Source: Pirellula staleyi DSM 6068
GTDB taxonomy: Bacteria; Planctomycetota; Planctomycetia; Pirellulales; Pirellulaceae
Direction of reading: 5' to 3'
Length of the DNA: 64,000 nucleotides
Assembly (NCBI GenBank): GCA_945875845.1
Contig: CAMCMB010000002.1
Span: 1 to 64,000 of the forward strand
In this document: piece after piece, positions 1-8,289 of the stretch
Layout of the letters: the number at the start of each line of letters is the position of its first letter
Numbering within the stretch: the stretch's first letter is position 1
Notes under the pieces: model-generated
The model's input: the letters and a program-made list of their open reading frames with translations, nothing else
What the model was told of the DNA's origin: nothing
Databases searched by the model: none
Translations under genes and position numbers: made by a program

Positions 1-261
1 CTGATTGAAGTAGTCGATAAATTTTTGAAGCTTCGTCTCCAGATCTTCCAGTCCTGTGAAGTTGCCATTTCGCATCACTCGCCTCGCGATTACTCCAAAA
101 ACCATCTCGATTTGATTTAGCCAAGAACTATGTTTGGGTATGAATACGAGTCTGATGTTTGACCTAACTGCGATTTGTCTAGACGTAGTGTTTGCCATTG
201 CAAAATCGGGTAAGATCTGAAGTATGGCTTCGGATAAGAGTAATTTTCGCAGATGTGCCAC
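1..261 (-). pseudogene. IS630-family transposase remnant (C-terminal part, cut by window edge)
   Basis: The minus strand is open from the left edge back to an in-frame TGA at 262-264. The translation carries RLVFIPKHSSWLNQIE, the C-terminal signature of IS630/Tc1-type DDE transposases with its final catalytic Glu, followed by RNGNFTGLEDLETKL. The block where the second catalytic Asp normally sits (hDN..TH) reads LPDFAMANT, so this part looks degraded, and no N-terminal catalytic domain can be found upstream. The remainder lies outside the window. I call it a decayed element rather than an active transposase. Confidence 0.65.
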
Positions 262-430
262 TCATGACTGTTCCTTTGCTTGAGTTAGTCCTCGGAAAAC
301 CAACATTAAGCAATGGAACGGCCTTTTAATGCACTACCCGTTTTGGCAGTTTTGGAATCTACTGATCGCTAGGAATACCTTGCGGCGTGTGTCTCATATG
401 GGATAGAACTTTCAATTCGCGACACTAGCG

Positions 431-544
431 GCTTGTTGATTTAGTGGTACGACGGACTTCCAAGTCCGTCGAATTCCCCATTGACGGACTTGGAAGTCCG
501 TCGTAGTGCCCTTACCCAATAACGACTTCACTAAATCAACAAGC
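431..544. repeat. Nested inverted-repeat element (MITE- or REP-like)
   Basis: A perfect 16-bp inverted repeat (431-446 and 529-544) encloses a second, exact 20-bp inverted repeat (451-470 and 483-502, core GACGGACTT..AAGTCCGTC). Each inner arm is itself nearly palindromic. There is no coding sequence inside. The shape suggests a small mobile or extragenic palindromic element lying between the transposase remnant and the esterase gene. The rest of the 262-729 gap holds only the palindrome at 644-672. Confidence 0.7.
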
Positions 545-643
545 CCCTAGCGCGTTTCGGCTGATCCATAAACCGGACAACAACGCGTACCAGTTGATGA
601 AGCAAGATGGCCGCAGCCGAGAGGCTGTCAGCCTGCGATAGTC

Positions 644-672
644 AGTAGGACAGGCTGGCAGCCTGTCCTACT
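644..672. repeat. 29-bp palindrome upstream of the esterase gene
   Basis: Two 14-bp arms (AGTAGGACAGGCTG and its complement) flank a single central base. The core GACAGGCTGG.AGCCT recurs in the 39-bp tandem units at 34070-34184, so it appears to be a dispersed palindromic family. It ends 57 bases before the start of the gene at 730 and could fold in that leader RNA. Confidence 0.65.
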
Positions 673-729
673 AAATGTAAACTCTCGGTTTGTGAGTTGA
701 TGCGATAGCTTCATTTTAAGGCGGATGAC

Positions 730-2955
730 ATGCTCTCTAAGTTGTTGGTTCGTTTCGTTTGGTGTTGTTGGATTAGTACTCTGGGGCCAGCCTGGGGGCT
801 TTGCCAGCCACCGACCGAGCTTGAATTGAACTCGCCTCGTCCCTATCAGGTGATTCAGCGTCGCGGATTTGTGCCAAAAAGCGCTCACGTGAACAGAGCA
901 GGTGGTGCAACGCGTGGATTTGGCGATGTTCGTGTGTCCATGATCCCACCCAAGGTCAAGTATACGCAACTTCAGGTTCGCACCCTCGACTGGAATCAAG
1001 GTGAGGCAAAGGAGTTTCCATCGGATGTTTCTCGCTGGCAATCGATAGAAGCTGTTCCGCTTGACGGGGAAATACAAGGGACGATTCGAATCCCTGCCGG
1101 AGGTTGGTATCGATTGGAGGTCCGGCTTGTCGATCGTGAGTCGGTGGTCGCCCAAGGTCAAGTGGGACCGTTCGGCATCGGTGAACTATTCCTCGTTGCA
1201 GGGCAATCGTATGCAACCAATTCCAACGATCAGCAGATGCGAGTCGAAGACTCCTTAGGGCGCGTGGTGGCCTACGATTGCGTTCAAAAAACATGGCGCA
1301 TCGCTCACGACCCACAACCGATGCCCAACGGCGGTGAAGGGGGTTCGATTTGGCCTGTCGTGGGAGACCTATTGATTCCGGTTGCTCAAGTTCCAATTGG
1401 ATTCGCCAACGTCGCGGTTGGAGGGACCTCCTCAACACAATGGCTTCCCGAGGGGACCCTTTACCCTCGGCTGATCGAGGCGGGTAAGGAGCTTGGCGAC
1501 TTTCGAGGAGTACTTTGGCAACAGGGAGAATCGGATGTGATTGAAAAAGCAACCAGCGAAGCCTATCGCGATCGCATGATTCGCATTCGCGACACGGCCG
1601 CTTCCGCATGGGGGAAATCGCCGGATTGGTTGTTGGCCAAATCGACTCTCCATCCTACCGTTTACAATGAGCCACTGCACGAGCATCGTATTCGTGTCGC
1701 GATCGATGAGTTGATCGCTTCGCGCAGATTTGTGGCTGGACCCGACACAGATATTCTCGGTGACGAAAATCGCGGTGGCATAGGAACACGCCGGCACTTC
1801 AGCGCGACGGGCCAGCGACATGCTGCGCTCATGTGGTTCGCAACTCTTTGGAATTACGTCAATCGTGAGCGACCCAACCATGAAGCCGTACTTGCTCAGT
1901 TGCCTAGTCTTCATTTATTAGAACCCGCTTGGAATTCAAGTTTGGTCTATCGGGAAAGTAGCGTACTCATGCAGGAGGATGTTGCCGAGTCCGCAACGGC
2001 TCGATTGGCTTTTCCCGCAGCGGAAATCATCGCCGTCCAATCTGCGGATGGTCGCCATCGTTTTCAGATCGGAAAAGATTTTAGCCTTCTAGAGGACAAG
2101 CAGACGTTGGTATTTCGATTGCCCACGGTGATCGAGCCTATTCGTACCAGCCAACTTTTCCCGCCCAAAGATTCTCCCAACAGTTATCGCCATCGCAAGG
2201 ACCATCCCGAGCAGAATCTGCTGTACGCACCCGGCCGTTGGTTTCATGATCGCGACCTTGAAATCACCTATCAACGTGCCAGCGTCGATGCGTCGCCTAG
2301 TTCCACCGGTGATTCCAAAGACATTTTAAAAAAGACAAAGGCACTTCTCAGGGCGGGCAAGGGGCTTAAGATTGCAGTCAGTGGCGACAGTATTTCGACG
2401 GGCTTAGATGCTTCCGGGACAACACAAACGTTTCCGAATCAACCTGGGTATCCTGATTTGGTCGCCGCTCAACTGCAGGACTCGTATCGCTGTGATATTT
2501 CACTGGTCAATCGATCGGTAGCGGGCTGGAGCGTGACCAATGGCGTAGCGGATTTGGCGACACTTTTGGCGAGCAAGCCGGACTTGCTGATTGTTGCGTA
2601 CGGCATGAACGACGTGGGCCGCAAAGATCCGGTTTGGTACGGTCAGCAGACCAAACTGATACTCGATCAAGCCAAAGCGAGTTGCCCAGAGATCGAGATC
2701 ATTTTGGTGGCAACGATGGTTGGCAATTCGGAGTGGATTCACACGCCTCGAGAGATGTTTTCACTCTATCGCGATCAGTTGAGAGAGCTATCAGGTCCCG
2801 ATGTCGCACTCGCCGACCTTACGGAGGTATGGACGAAACTGCTCGTTCACAAACACGATCTCGATTTGACGGGCAACGGTCTAAACCACCCAAACGATTT
2901 CGGTCATCGGTTGTATGCCCAAGCGATATTGCAGTTGTTGGGTGAACCGAAATAG
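730..2955 (+). CDS. Secreted sialate O-acetylesterase-like / SGNH hydrolase fusion
   Basis: A 741-residue exported protein that begins with a hydrophobic signal segment (residues about 1-25). The first half matches the sialate O-acetylesterase/CE6-like fold: a GQSYATN nucleophile-type motif near residue 157 and WQQGESD near 262. The C-terminal part is a second, GDSL/SGNH-type module with GDSIS near 550, YGMNDVG near 624 and a terminal LNHPNDFGH block near 716 that would supply the Asp/His pair. Such enzymes remove acetyl or other acyl groups from polysaccharides, which fits the glycan-degrading habit of planctomycetes. Two esterase modules in one chain is the notable feature; the true substrate cannot be read from the sequence. 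It is convergent with the PIN gene, with 13 bases between stops. Confidence 0.75.
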   Translation: MLSKLLVRFVWCCWISTLGPAWGLCQPPTELELNSPRPYQVIQRRGFVPKSAHVNRAGGATRGFGDVRVSMIPPKVKYTQLQVRTLDWNQGEAKEFPSDVSRWQSIEAVPLDGEIQGTIRIPAGGWYRLEVRLVDRESVVAQGQVGPFGIGELFLVAGQSYATNSNDQQMRVEDSLGRVVAYDCVQKTWRIAHDPQPMPNGGEGGSIWPVVGDLLIPVAQVPIGFANVAVGGTSSTQWLPEGTLYPRLIEAGKELGDFRGVLWQQGESDVIEKATSEAYRDRMIRIRDTAASAWGKSPDWLLAKSTLHPTVYNEPLHEHRIRVAIDELIASRRFVAGPDTDILGDENRGGIGTRRHFSATGQRHAALMWFATLWNYVNRERPNHEAVLAQLPSLHLLEPAWNSSLVYRESSVLMQEDVAESATARLAFPAAEIIAVQSADGRHRFQIGKDFSLLEDKQTLVFRLPTVIEPIRTSQLFPPKDSPNSYRHRKDHPEQNLLYAPGRWFHDRDLEITYQRASVDASPSSTGDSKDILKKTKALLRAGKGLKIAVSGDSISTGLDASGTTQTFPNQPGYPDLVAAQLQDSYRCDISLVNRSVAGWSVTNGVADLATLLASKPDLLIVAYGMNDVGRKDPVWYGQQTKLILDQAKASCPEIEIILVATMVGNSEWIHTPREMFSLYRDQLRELSGPDVALADLTEVWTKLLVHKHDLDLTGNGLNHPNDFGHRLYAQAILQLLGEPK

Positions 2956-2968
2956 TTGGTGAATGAGT

Positions 2969-3517
2969 TTACGACTCACGAACAAAGTGATACCACCAAT
3001 CCGCACCCGGACCATTTGCCCTTGGGACGTACTTCGCAAATCGCTGGATGTTCCCAATTACTGACGCAATTTCGCTGTCCGATATTGAGTTGCTTTCCGC
3101 CCAAGCTCTGACAATTTCAGGTGTTCCCAAAACTTTTACGCTGTGTTCCGTTGCAATACGGCGGGCAACCCGATCATCCGTTGCCATTATCCAGGAGCGT
3201 GACTTTGCAATTGCTAGGCAAGCCGCTTCACCATCATCAATCTGCACTGCGAACTGCACGTACAACTCAGCTTCGTAGCTTCCCTCAACATCGCAGTAAC
3301 TTACCAACTTACGATCCACATAGTTGTTCATGTCCAATTCTTTTCGCACCAGTTGGCCGGTTTGATCGTCATCCGGCTGAAGGATGTAGATCGATTCCTT
3401 TGCAACAACCTTAGGGACGAAAATCGAGTAACCGGATTGGGTGGAATTCTCGTGGAGGATTTTGCCAGCCGCAACCAAGTTGAGCAGGCAGCAAGCATCT
3501 AAAGCAAGGCTGCTCAT
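2969..3517 (-). CDS. PIN-domain nuclease, probable toxin
   Basis: A 182-residue protein with PIN-like landmarks: an N-terminal LDACCLLNL strand carrying the first acidic residue, DDGEAACLAIA in the middle, and an MATDDRVAR segment with paired aspartates. PIN proteins are metal-dependent RNases, and many are the toxic half of type II toxin-antitoxin pairs. I place the start at the ATG at 3517, two bases after the stop of the upstream XRE-ImmA/IrrE gene, because the GAGGAG-like ribosome site fits it better than the GTG at 3529, which abuts that site. The tight coupling suggests the upstream gene encodes the antitoxin or regulator. A tail of about 45 residues after the core is unassigned. Confidence 0.7.
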   Translation of the reverse strand: MSSLALDACCLLNLVAAGKILHENSTQSGYSIFVPKVVAKESIYILQPDDDQTGQLVRKELDMNNYVDRKLVSYCDVEGSYEAELYVQFAVQIDDGEAACLAIAKSRSWIMATDDRVARRIATEHSVKVLGTPEIVRAWAESNSISDSEIASVIGNIQRFAKYVPRANGPGADWWYHFVRES

Positions 3518-3519
3518 GC

Positions 3520-4746
3520 TCAGTGACACTCCTCTTCGGCGAGAAGCGACCTTTCAAAAGGAAGCTCTAGCTGTCTGGATACACCGCTGTCTTCCACGAA
3601 CGTACTGGTTCGGCATTGCGAGACGATATCTCGTACCGTCAAAGGATCGCATCGCAAAAATCGGCCAAGCTGGCCCTGGCTGATTTTTTCTTGCTCGTAG
3701 GCTTGGACAGCGAGGTACTTGTATCTTTCCGGGTAAGGATTGTCAGTAATGGGATGAGTTGGCAAGTCCAGCATCAACTGCGCTTGCTTAGGTGAAAGAC
3801 CAGACTCCTTGAGCGCTTGCCAAGTTCCCCGTGGCAGTAGGCCAAGTTGCTCCAGTCGTAGTCCCATCGCTTCTACGGATACAAAGTAGAAGTGGCTAAG
3901 TCTGCACAGGTCAGCTACCTGGAAATCGCCCGTGATAGAAACGATTTCATGGAATCGTTTGCGCAACGAACTACTTGGCATCAAGAAGCTAAGTGCGAAG
4001 TTTTCGGCGAAGCGTTCATTTGGCGGCTTTCTTCCCGGAAAACTAAGATAGTCAATGCCTGGGTCGTATCGATTCACGATCAAGTGTCCGTACTCGTGAA
4101 CCAGAGATGCACGCCGCTTCTCAGGTGGATGAGAACGGTTGATGAGAATGCAGCAACCAAGGTCTGGCGTATGCGCATACATCCCAGCGATGTTCGGCGG
4201 TAAAGCCCAGTAAAAAATACGAAGCCCGACATCCCATTCAAGGATGGTGCGCAGGTTAGTGATCGGCTGATCCCCAAGTCCGAGTCGTTGTCGCTCCTGT
4301 ATGGATGCGGACTCCGCCAATTGCGAAGGATCGACCCGGTTATTCAACTCAATCGTTGAGGGATAGTTGAACTGGAGCGGTGCATTCATGAGTTGCTCAA
4401 GTTCACGATAGTCTTCCGCAAGTCGCTGAAGCTCATCGATACCAGCGAGGAGTAGTTGTTCGTCCTTCTCCTTCAGTTTGCCCGCTACTGCACGCAGGTG
4501 TGGCTGAAGCTCAACAATTGGCTCACCCGAACGAACAAGCTCATGGACCTTGCGACCTAAGTAGCTCGCAATCTTCGTTATCTCTTCAGCGCTGGCCTTC
4601 CGTTCGCCTTTCTCAATGGCGATGTACGTTGGCCTGCTGCACTCGAGTTGGTCAGCAACTTCCTTTTGGGTCTTTCCTCTTGCCTTGCGAGCCTCCGCAA
4701 TGCGAAGCCCCAGGGTTCTTGGATCAATCAGGCTAAGCTGAGACAT
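3520..4746 (-). CDS. XRE-family HTH regulator with ImmA/IrrE metallopeptidase domain
   Basis: A 408-residue protein. Residues about 12-70 form a Cro/C1-type helix-turn-helix (KTQKEVADQLECSRPTYIAI). The central domain is ImmA/IrrE-like (COG2856), with the zinc-peptidase motif HEYGH at 217-221 and a probable third ligand in AENFALSFLMP near 248. The C-terminal 130 residues have no domain I recognise. Proteins of this kind act as antitoxins or as regulators that cleave a repressor. Here the gene is followed, with a two-base gap, by the PIN nuclease, so a toxin-antitoxin role is my inference. It is divergent from the restriction-modification locus. Confidence 0.8.
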   Translation of the reverse strand: MSQLSLIDPRTLGLRIAEARKARGKTQKEVADQLECSRPTYIAIEKGERKASAEEITKIASYLGRKVHELVRSGEPIVELQPHLRAVAGKLKEKDEQLLLAGIDELQRLAEDYRELEQLMNAPLQFNYPSTIELNNRVDPSQLAESASIQERQRLGLGDQPITNLRTILEWDVGLRIFYWALPPNIAGMYAHTPDLGCCILINRSHPPEKRRASLVHEYGHLIVNRYDPGIDYLSFPGRKPPNERFAENFALSFLMPSSSLRKRFHEIVSITGDFQVADLCRLSHFYFVSVEAMGLRLEQLGLLPRGTWQALKESGLSPKQAQLMLDLPTHPITDNPYPERYKYLAVQAYEQEKISQGQLGRFLRCDPLTVRDIVSQCRTSTFVEDSGVSRQLELPFERSLLAEEECH

Positions 4747-4916
4747 GACTCACCCCTGGCATCGAGTTGGGTTCCGATAGTTCAACAACTGGCTCAGCAG
4801 ACTCTCCCGCTTGAATCACGTCCGTCCCATATAGATCATTAAGAACGAATGATGGAGTAGCTAATCCGTCTTTCAACTTTCTTAGCTCCGAAAGATCTCG
4901 GCAACACGCGTCCAAC

Positions 4917-5010
4917 GCCCCGAATGGGGCATCAACATCAAAGCCCAGGGCAAAGCGAAGCGTCGCCCTGGGTTACCTGGAATGCACGGTTCGTCGCCCT
5001 GAAAGGGCAA
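4917..5010. repeat. Intergenic repeat-like hairpin block
   Basis: Contains CCCAGGGC (4944-4951) pairing with GCCCTGGG (4965-4972) around a short GC-rich stem, then a second small palindrome around CGCCCTGAAAGGGC. It lies in the 537-base gap between the divergent XRE-ImmA/IrrE and HTH genes. The palindromic build resembles the other extragenic repeats in this window, but I see no second copy here. The remainder of the gap (to 5283) should hold the two divergent promoters; no convincing sigma-70 boxes were found. Confidence 0.45.
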
Positions 5011-5283
5011 TATGTCTAGTTCATTTTGCCCATTCAAGGAAACGGGCTTTGGTTTGCGGAATCCAGCGGGCAAGTCTGCTGTACAGCCAATTATCGGGCG
5101 AAGTTTTTACAAAGTCAAGTCGCAGCAGTAGTTTTGTAATCAAATTGCAAAGTGCGTGACGTTCGCCTTTTCGGGGGCTTTCCAAATTGACTACCCGTCC
5201 GTGTTGGCAAGGCTAACGATCTTTGGTAAGGTTTTCATGGTTGGTAGACTGACATCGAAAAATACTTGGTTAGAGAGGCAAAC

Positions 5284-5502
5284 ATGGAAAAACTCTCGGA
5301 TTTTCTACGAATCTCGGATGCTGCTGCGTATTTGGGAGTGTCACCCAACACGCTGCGCAATTGGGTGAACGCCGGGAAAATCAACGCAATTCGCCATCCG
5401 TTAAACGACTACCGACTTTTCAAACGTGACGACCTGGATGAAGTGTTGAAGCAAGTTGCGAATGCAAGCAAAGAGGCACCCAAACCATTAGTAGGTAGAT
5501 AA
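5284..5502 (+). CDS. Small MerR/excisionase-type HTH DNA-binding protein
   Basis: A 72-residue protein consisting of a single winged-helix/HTH_17 domain: LRISDAAAYLGVSPNTLRNW followed by a basic wing and an RLFKRDDLDEVL helix. The start at ATG 5284 is supported by an AGAGAGG site at 5272-5278; an upstream in-frame TTG is less likely. The stop is only six bases before the GTG of hsdR, so the two genes are almost certainly cotranscribed. The position suggests a control protein for the restriction locus or a leftover excisionase/recombination directionality factor. Confidence 0.75.
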   Translation: MEKLSDFLRISDAAAYLGVSPNTLRNWVNAGKINAIRHPLNDYRLFKRDDLDEVLKQVANASKEAPKPLVGR

Positions 5503-5508
5503 CGTAGC

Positions 5509-8289
5509 GTGACGCCCGAACAAAAAGCTCGACAGCAGATCGACCGGCAGCTTGAACAAGCGGGCTGGATCGTGCAAGACTATCGGCAGATGCACATCAC
5601 TGCAGGACTCGGTGTTGCCGTGCGTGAATTTCCGCTCACAACGGGATACGCCGACTACATGCTGTACGCGGATGCAAAAGCAATTGGCAGCGTAGAAGCG
5701 AAGCCTGAAGGTTTTGGCCTAATGGGAGTTGCCGAGCAATCGGCAAAATATTCGATTGGTCTGCCAAAATTGCTCCCGAATTGGGAAGTCCCCCTCCCAT
5801 TCGCCTACGAGTCCACTGGAACGGAGTGTCGATTCACCAATCGCAAGGAGCCTGATGCTCGCAGTCGCCTTGTATTCACCTTTCACCGCCCCGAAGAATT
5901 GATCCGTCTCGTCAATCTCGATCAGCAGGTCCGTGGGCTTCTCAAAGCGATGCCGGACTTAAATACGGGCAATCTTTGGAAAGTGCAAATCGAAAGCATC
6001 CAGAAGCTTGAAGAGTCACTCGCTGCCAATCGTCCTCGTGCGCTGATTCAAATGGCGACCGGCAGTGGCAAGACATTTACCGCTGTCAACTTTTGCTACC
6101 GACTCATCAAGTACGCAGAGGCCAAACGCATCCTTTTCCTCGTGGATCGAAACAACCTCGGCAAACAAACGCTCAACGAGTTTCAACAGTTCGTCAGTCC
6201 CGTGAACGGCTACAAGTTCACCGAGGAGTACGGCGTTCAACATTTGAAGAAGAACACGATTGCTCCGGCGTCGAAGGTCTGCATCACGACGATCCAGCGG
6301 CTCTACTCGATGCTCAAGGGCGAGGACGACTTCCAGGAAGAGAACGAAGAAGGCTCGCTATTCGAGACCGAGAATTCGCTTTTCAAAGAACCGCTGCCAG
6401 TCGTTTACAACCAAAAGATTCCCATCGAAATGTTTGACTTCATCGTGGTCGATGAATGCCACCGCAGCATCTACAACATTTGGCGGCAAGTCCTCGAATA
6501 CTTCGACGCGTCCCTCATTGGCCTGACGGCCACGCCGACCAAACAGACCATAGGCTTCTTCGGCGGCAATATGGTCCAGGACTACGCCCACGAACAGGCC
6601 GTGGTCGATGGCGTCAATGTCGGCTTCGACGTGTATCGCATCGAAACCAAGATCACGAAAGATGGTGCCAAGCTCACCCGTGAGCCGGGCGTCTTTGTTC
6701 CGCACCGTGACCGCCGCACCAAAGGCAAGAAGTACAAGGAACTCGATAACGATCTGACTTACACCGCCAATCAACTTGATCGAGACGTGGTGTCAGAGAA
6801 TCAGATTAGGTTGGTCATTGGCACGTTTCGAGACAAGCTACCAGAAATCTTTCCGGGGCGGACCGAAGTTCCAAAGACGCTCGTTTTTGCCAAAACCGAT
6901 CTACACGCCGAGGACATCGTGAGGATCATTCGTGAAGAGTTTGGTAAGGGAAACGATTTCTGTCAGAAGATCACATCGAAAAGCACGGGCAAGAAACCGG
7001 ACGAACTCTTGTCCGAGTTTCGCAACTCGTATTTCCCTCGCATTGCTGTCACGGTGGATATGATTGCAACGGGGACCGACGTGAAGCCGCTCGAATGCCT
7101 GATCTTCATGCGGAATATCCGCTCGCTGGGCTACTTTGAACAGATGAAGGGCCGAGGTTGTCGGGTGGTTGATCCTGACGTACTCCAAAGTGTTACACCC
7201 GACGCCAAGCACAAGACGCACTTCGTCATTGTCGATGCCGTTGGCGTGTGCGAGGACGAAAAGTCGGCGACCAAGCCGATGGACCGCAAGCCGTCGGTGC
7301 CGCTCGACAAGATTCTCAATCTCGTTGCGGCGGGAGCGGCCAGCGATGATGTGGTATCTACGTTGGCGTCACGACTTTCCCGACTAGACCAAGAAGTGGA
7401 TCCCATCCAACAAGCCGCCATAAAGAAAGCGTCGGGTGGGAAGTCTCTGACGGAGCTCAGCGCAAGTTTGCTCAAGAGTATTGATCCCGATGCGAACACA
7501 CAGTTGGCAATGGCAAAGTTTGATTTGCCTGAAGACCAAGAGCCAACGGACGAGCAAGTTGACAAGATAGAGCAAGAACAAATGGCGCTGGCATTAAAAC
7601 CATTTCTCGATCCAAAACTGCGTGGCGCAATCTTAGAGGCGAAGCGGTCGTTGGAACAAATCATCGACGAGCAGACACCAGACCAATTGTTGCGAGCGGG
7701 TTTCGATGCAGCAGCGTTGGAAAAAGCCAAGTCAATGTTGACGAGTTTCAGAAAGTTTATCGAAGACAACAAGGACGAGATCGAAGCATTGCAAGTTTTG
7801 TACAGCCAACCTTATCGTGCAGGACTCAAGTTCCGGCACGTTAAGGAGCTAGCGAGCAAGCTCAATCATTCACCGTTCTTCGTGGACCCGAATCGGCCCG
7901 AATCACTCACCCGGCTTTGGCAAGCGTATGAGGTGGTCGAACCTGAAAAGGTGCGAGGCAAAGGCGGCAAGCAACTTGTGGACGTGATTGCATTGGTGCG
8001 TCATGCAATTGATCCAAATACACCATTGGCACCAGTCGGCATGACTGTTGAGGAACGGTATCAGCAGTGGTTGGCGGATAAAAAATCTGCTGGCGTTTCG
8101 TTCACACCCGATCAACAAAAATGGCTCGATGCCATCAAGGACCACATCGCCGCCAGCTTGAACATCGAGCAGGACGACCTGGAAGAAGTGCCGTTCAACT
8201 CGATTGGTGGTTTGGGCCGAGCATACGAACTCTTCGGAGATAAGCTCATTGCGATCTTGGATGAACTCAACATGAGGTTGGCAGCATGA
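5509..8289 (+). CDS. hsdR: Type I restriction enzyme, R subunit (translocase/nuclease)
   Basis: A 926-residue HsdR starting at GTG. The N-terminal nuclease domain shows D49 and E63-A-K65, a PD-(D/E)XK active site. The superfamily 2 motor follows: MATGSGKT (Walker A) at about 182-189, VVDECHR (motif II) near 312-318, GLTATPT (motif III) near 338, and the C-terminal RecA motifs DMIATGTD and QMKGRGCR near 520-551. The last 300 residues look like the EcoEI-type helical C-terminal domain. The enzyme cuts unmodified DNA after ATP-driven translocation, together with HsdM and HsdS. The stop overlaps the hsdS start (ATGA), and no frameshift is seen, so it looks intact. Confidence 0.95.
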   Translation: MTPEQKARQQIDRQLEQAGWIVQDYRQMHITAGLGVAVREFPLTTGYADYMLYADAKAIGSVEAKPEGFGLMGVAEQSAKYSIGLPKLLPNWEVPLPFAYESTGTECRFTNRKEPDARSRLVFTFHRPEELIRLVNLDQQVRGLLKAMPDLNTGNLWKVQIESIQKLEESLAANRPRALIQMATGSGKTFTAVNFCYRLIKYAEAKRILFLVDRNNLGKQTLNEFQQFVSPVNGYKFTEEYGVQHLKKNTIAPASKVCITTIQRLYSMLKGEDDFQEENEEGSLFETENSLFKEPLPVVYNQKIPIEMFDFIVVDECHRSIYNIWRQVLEYFDASLIGLTATPTKQTIGFFGGNMVQDYAHEQAVVDGVNVGFDVYRIETKITKDGAKLTREPGVFVPHRDRRTKGKKYKELDNDLTYTANQLDRDVVSENQIRLVIGTFRDKLPEIFPGRTEVPKTLVFAKTDLHAEDIVRIIREEFGKGNDFCQKITSKSTGKKPDELLSEFRNSYFPRIAVTVDMIATGTDVKPLECLIFMRNIRSLGYFEQMKGRGCRVVDPDVLQSVTPDAKHKTHFVIVDAVGVCEDEKSATKPMDRKPSVPLDKILNLVAAGAASDDVVSTLASRLSRLDQEVDPIQQAAIKKASGGKSLTELSASLLKSIDPDANTQLAMAKFDLPEDQEPTDEQVDKIEQEQMALALKPFLDPKLRGAILEAKRSLEQIIDEQTPDQLLRAGFDAAALEKAKSMLTSFRKFIEDNKDEIEALQVLYSQPYRAGLKFRHVKELASKLNHSPFFVDPNRPESLTRLWQAYEVVEPEKVRGKGGKQLVDVIALVRHAIDPNTPLAPVGMTVEERYQQWLADKKSAGVSFTPDQQKWLDAIKDHIAASLNIEQDDLEEVPFNSIGGLGRAYELFGDKLIAILDELNMRLAA

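Noticed and set aside
4733-4915. 60-codon minus-strand frame just upstream of the XRE-ImmA/IrrE gene
   Set aside because: Overlaps that gene's start by 14 bases but has no recognisable domain, and its 5' end abuts the repeat-like hairpin block; a real small gene cannot be excluded.
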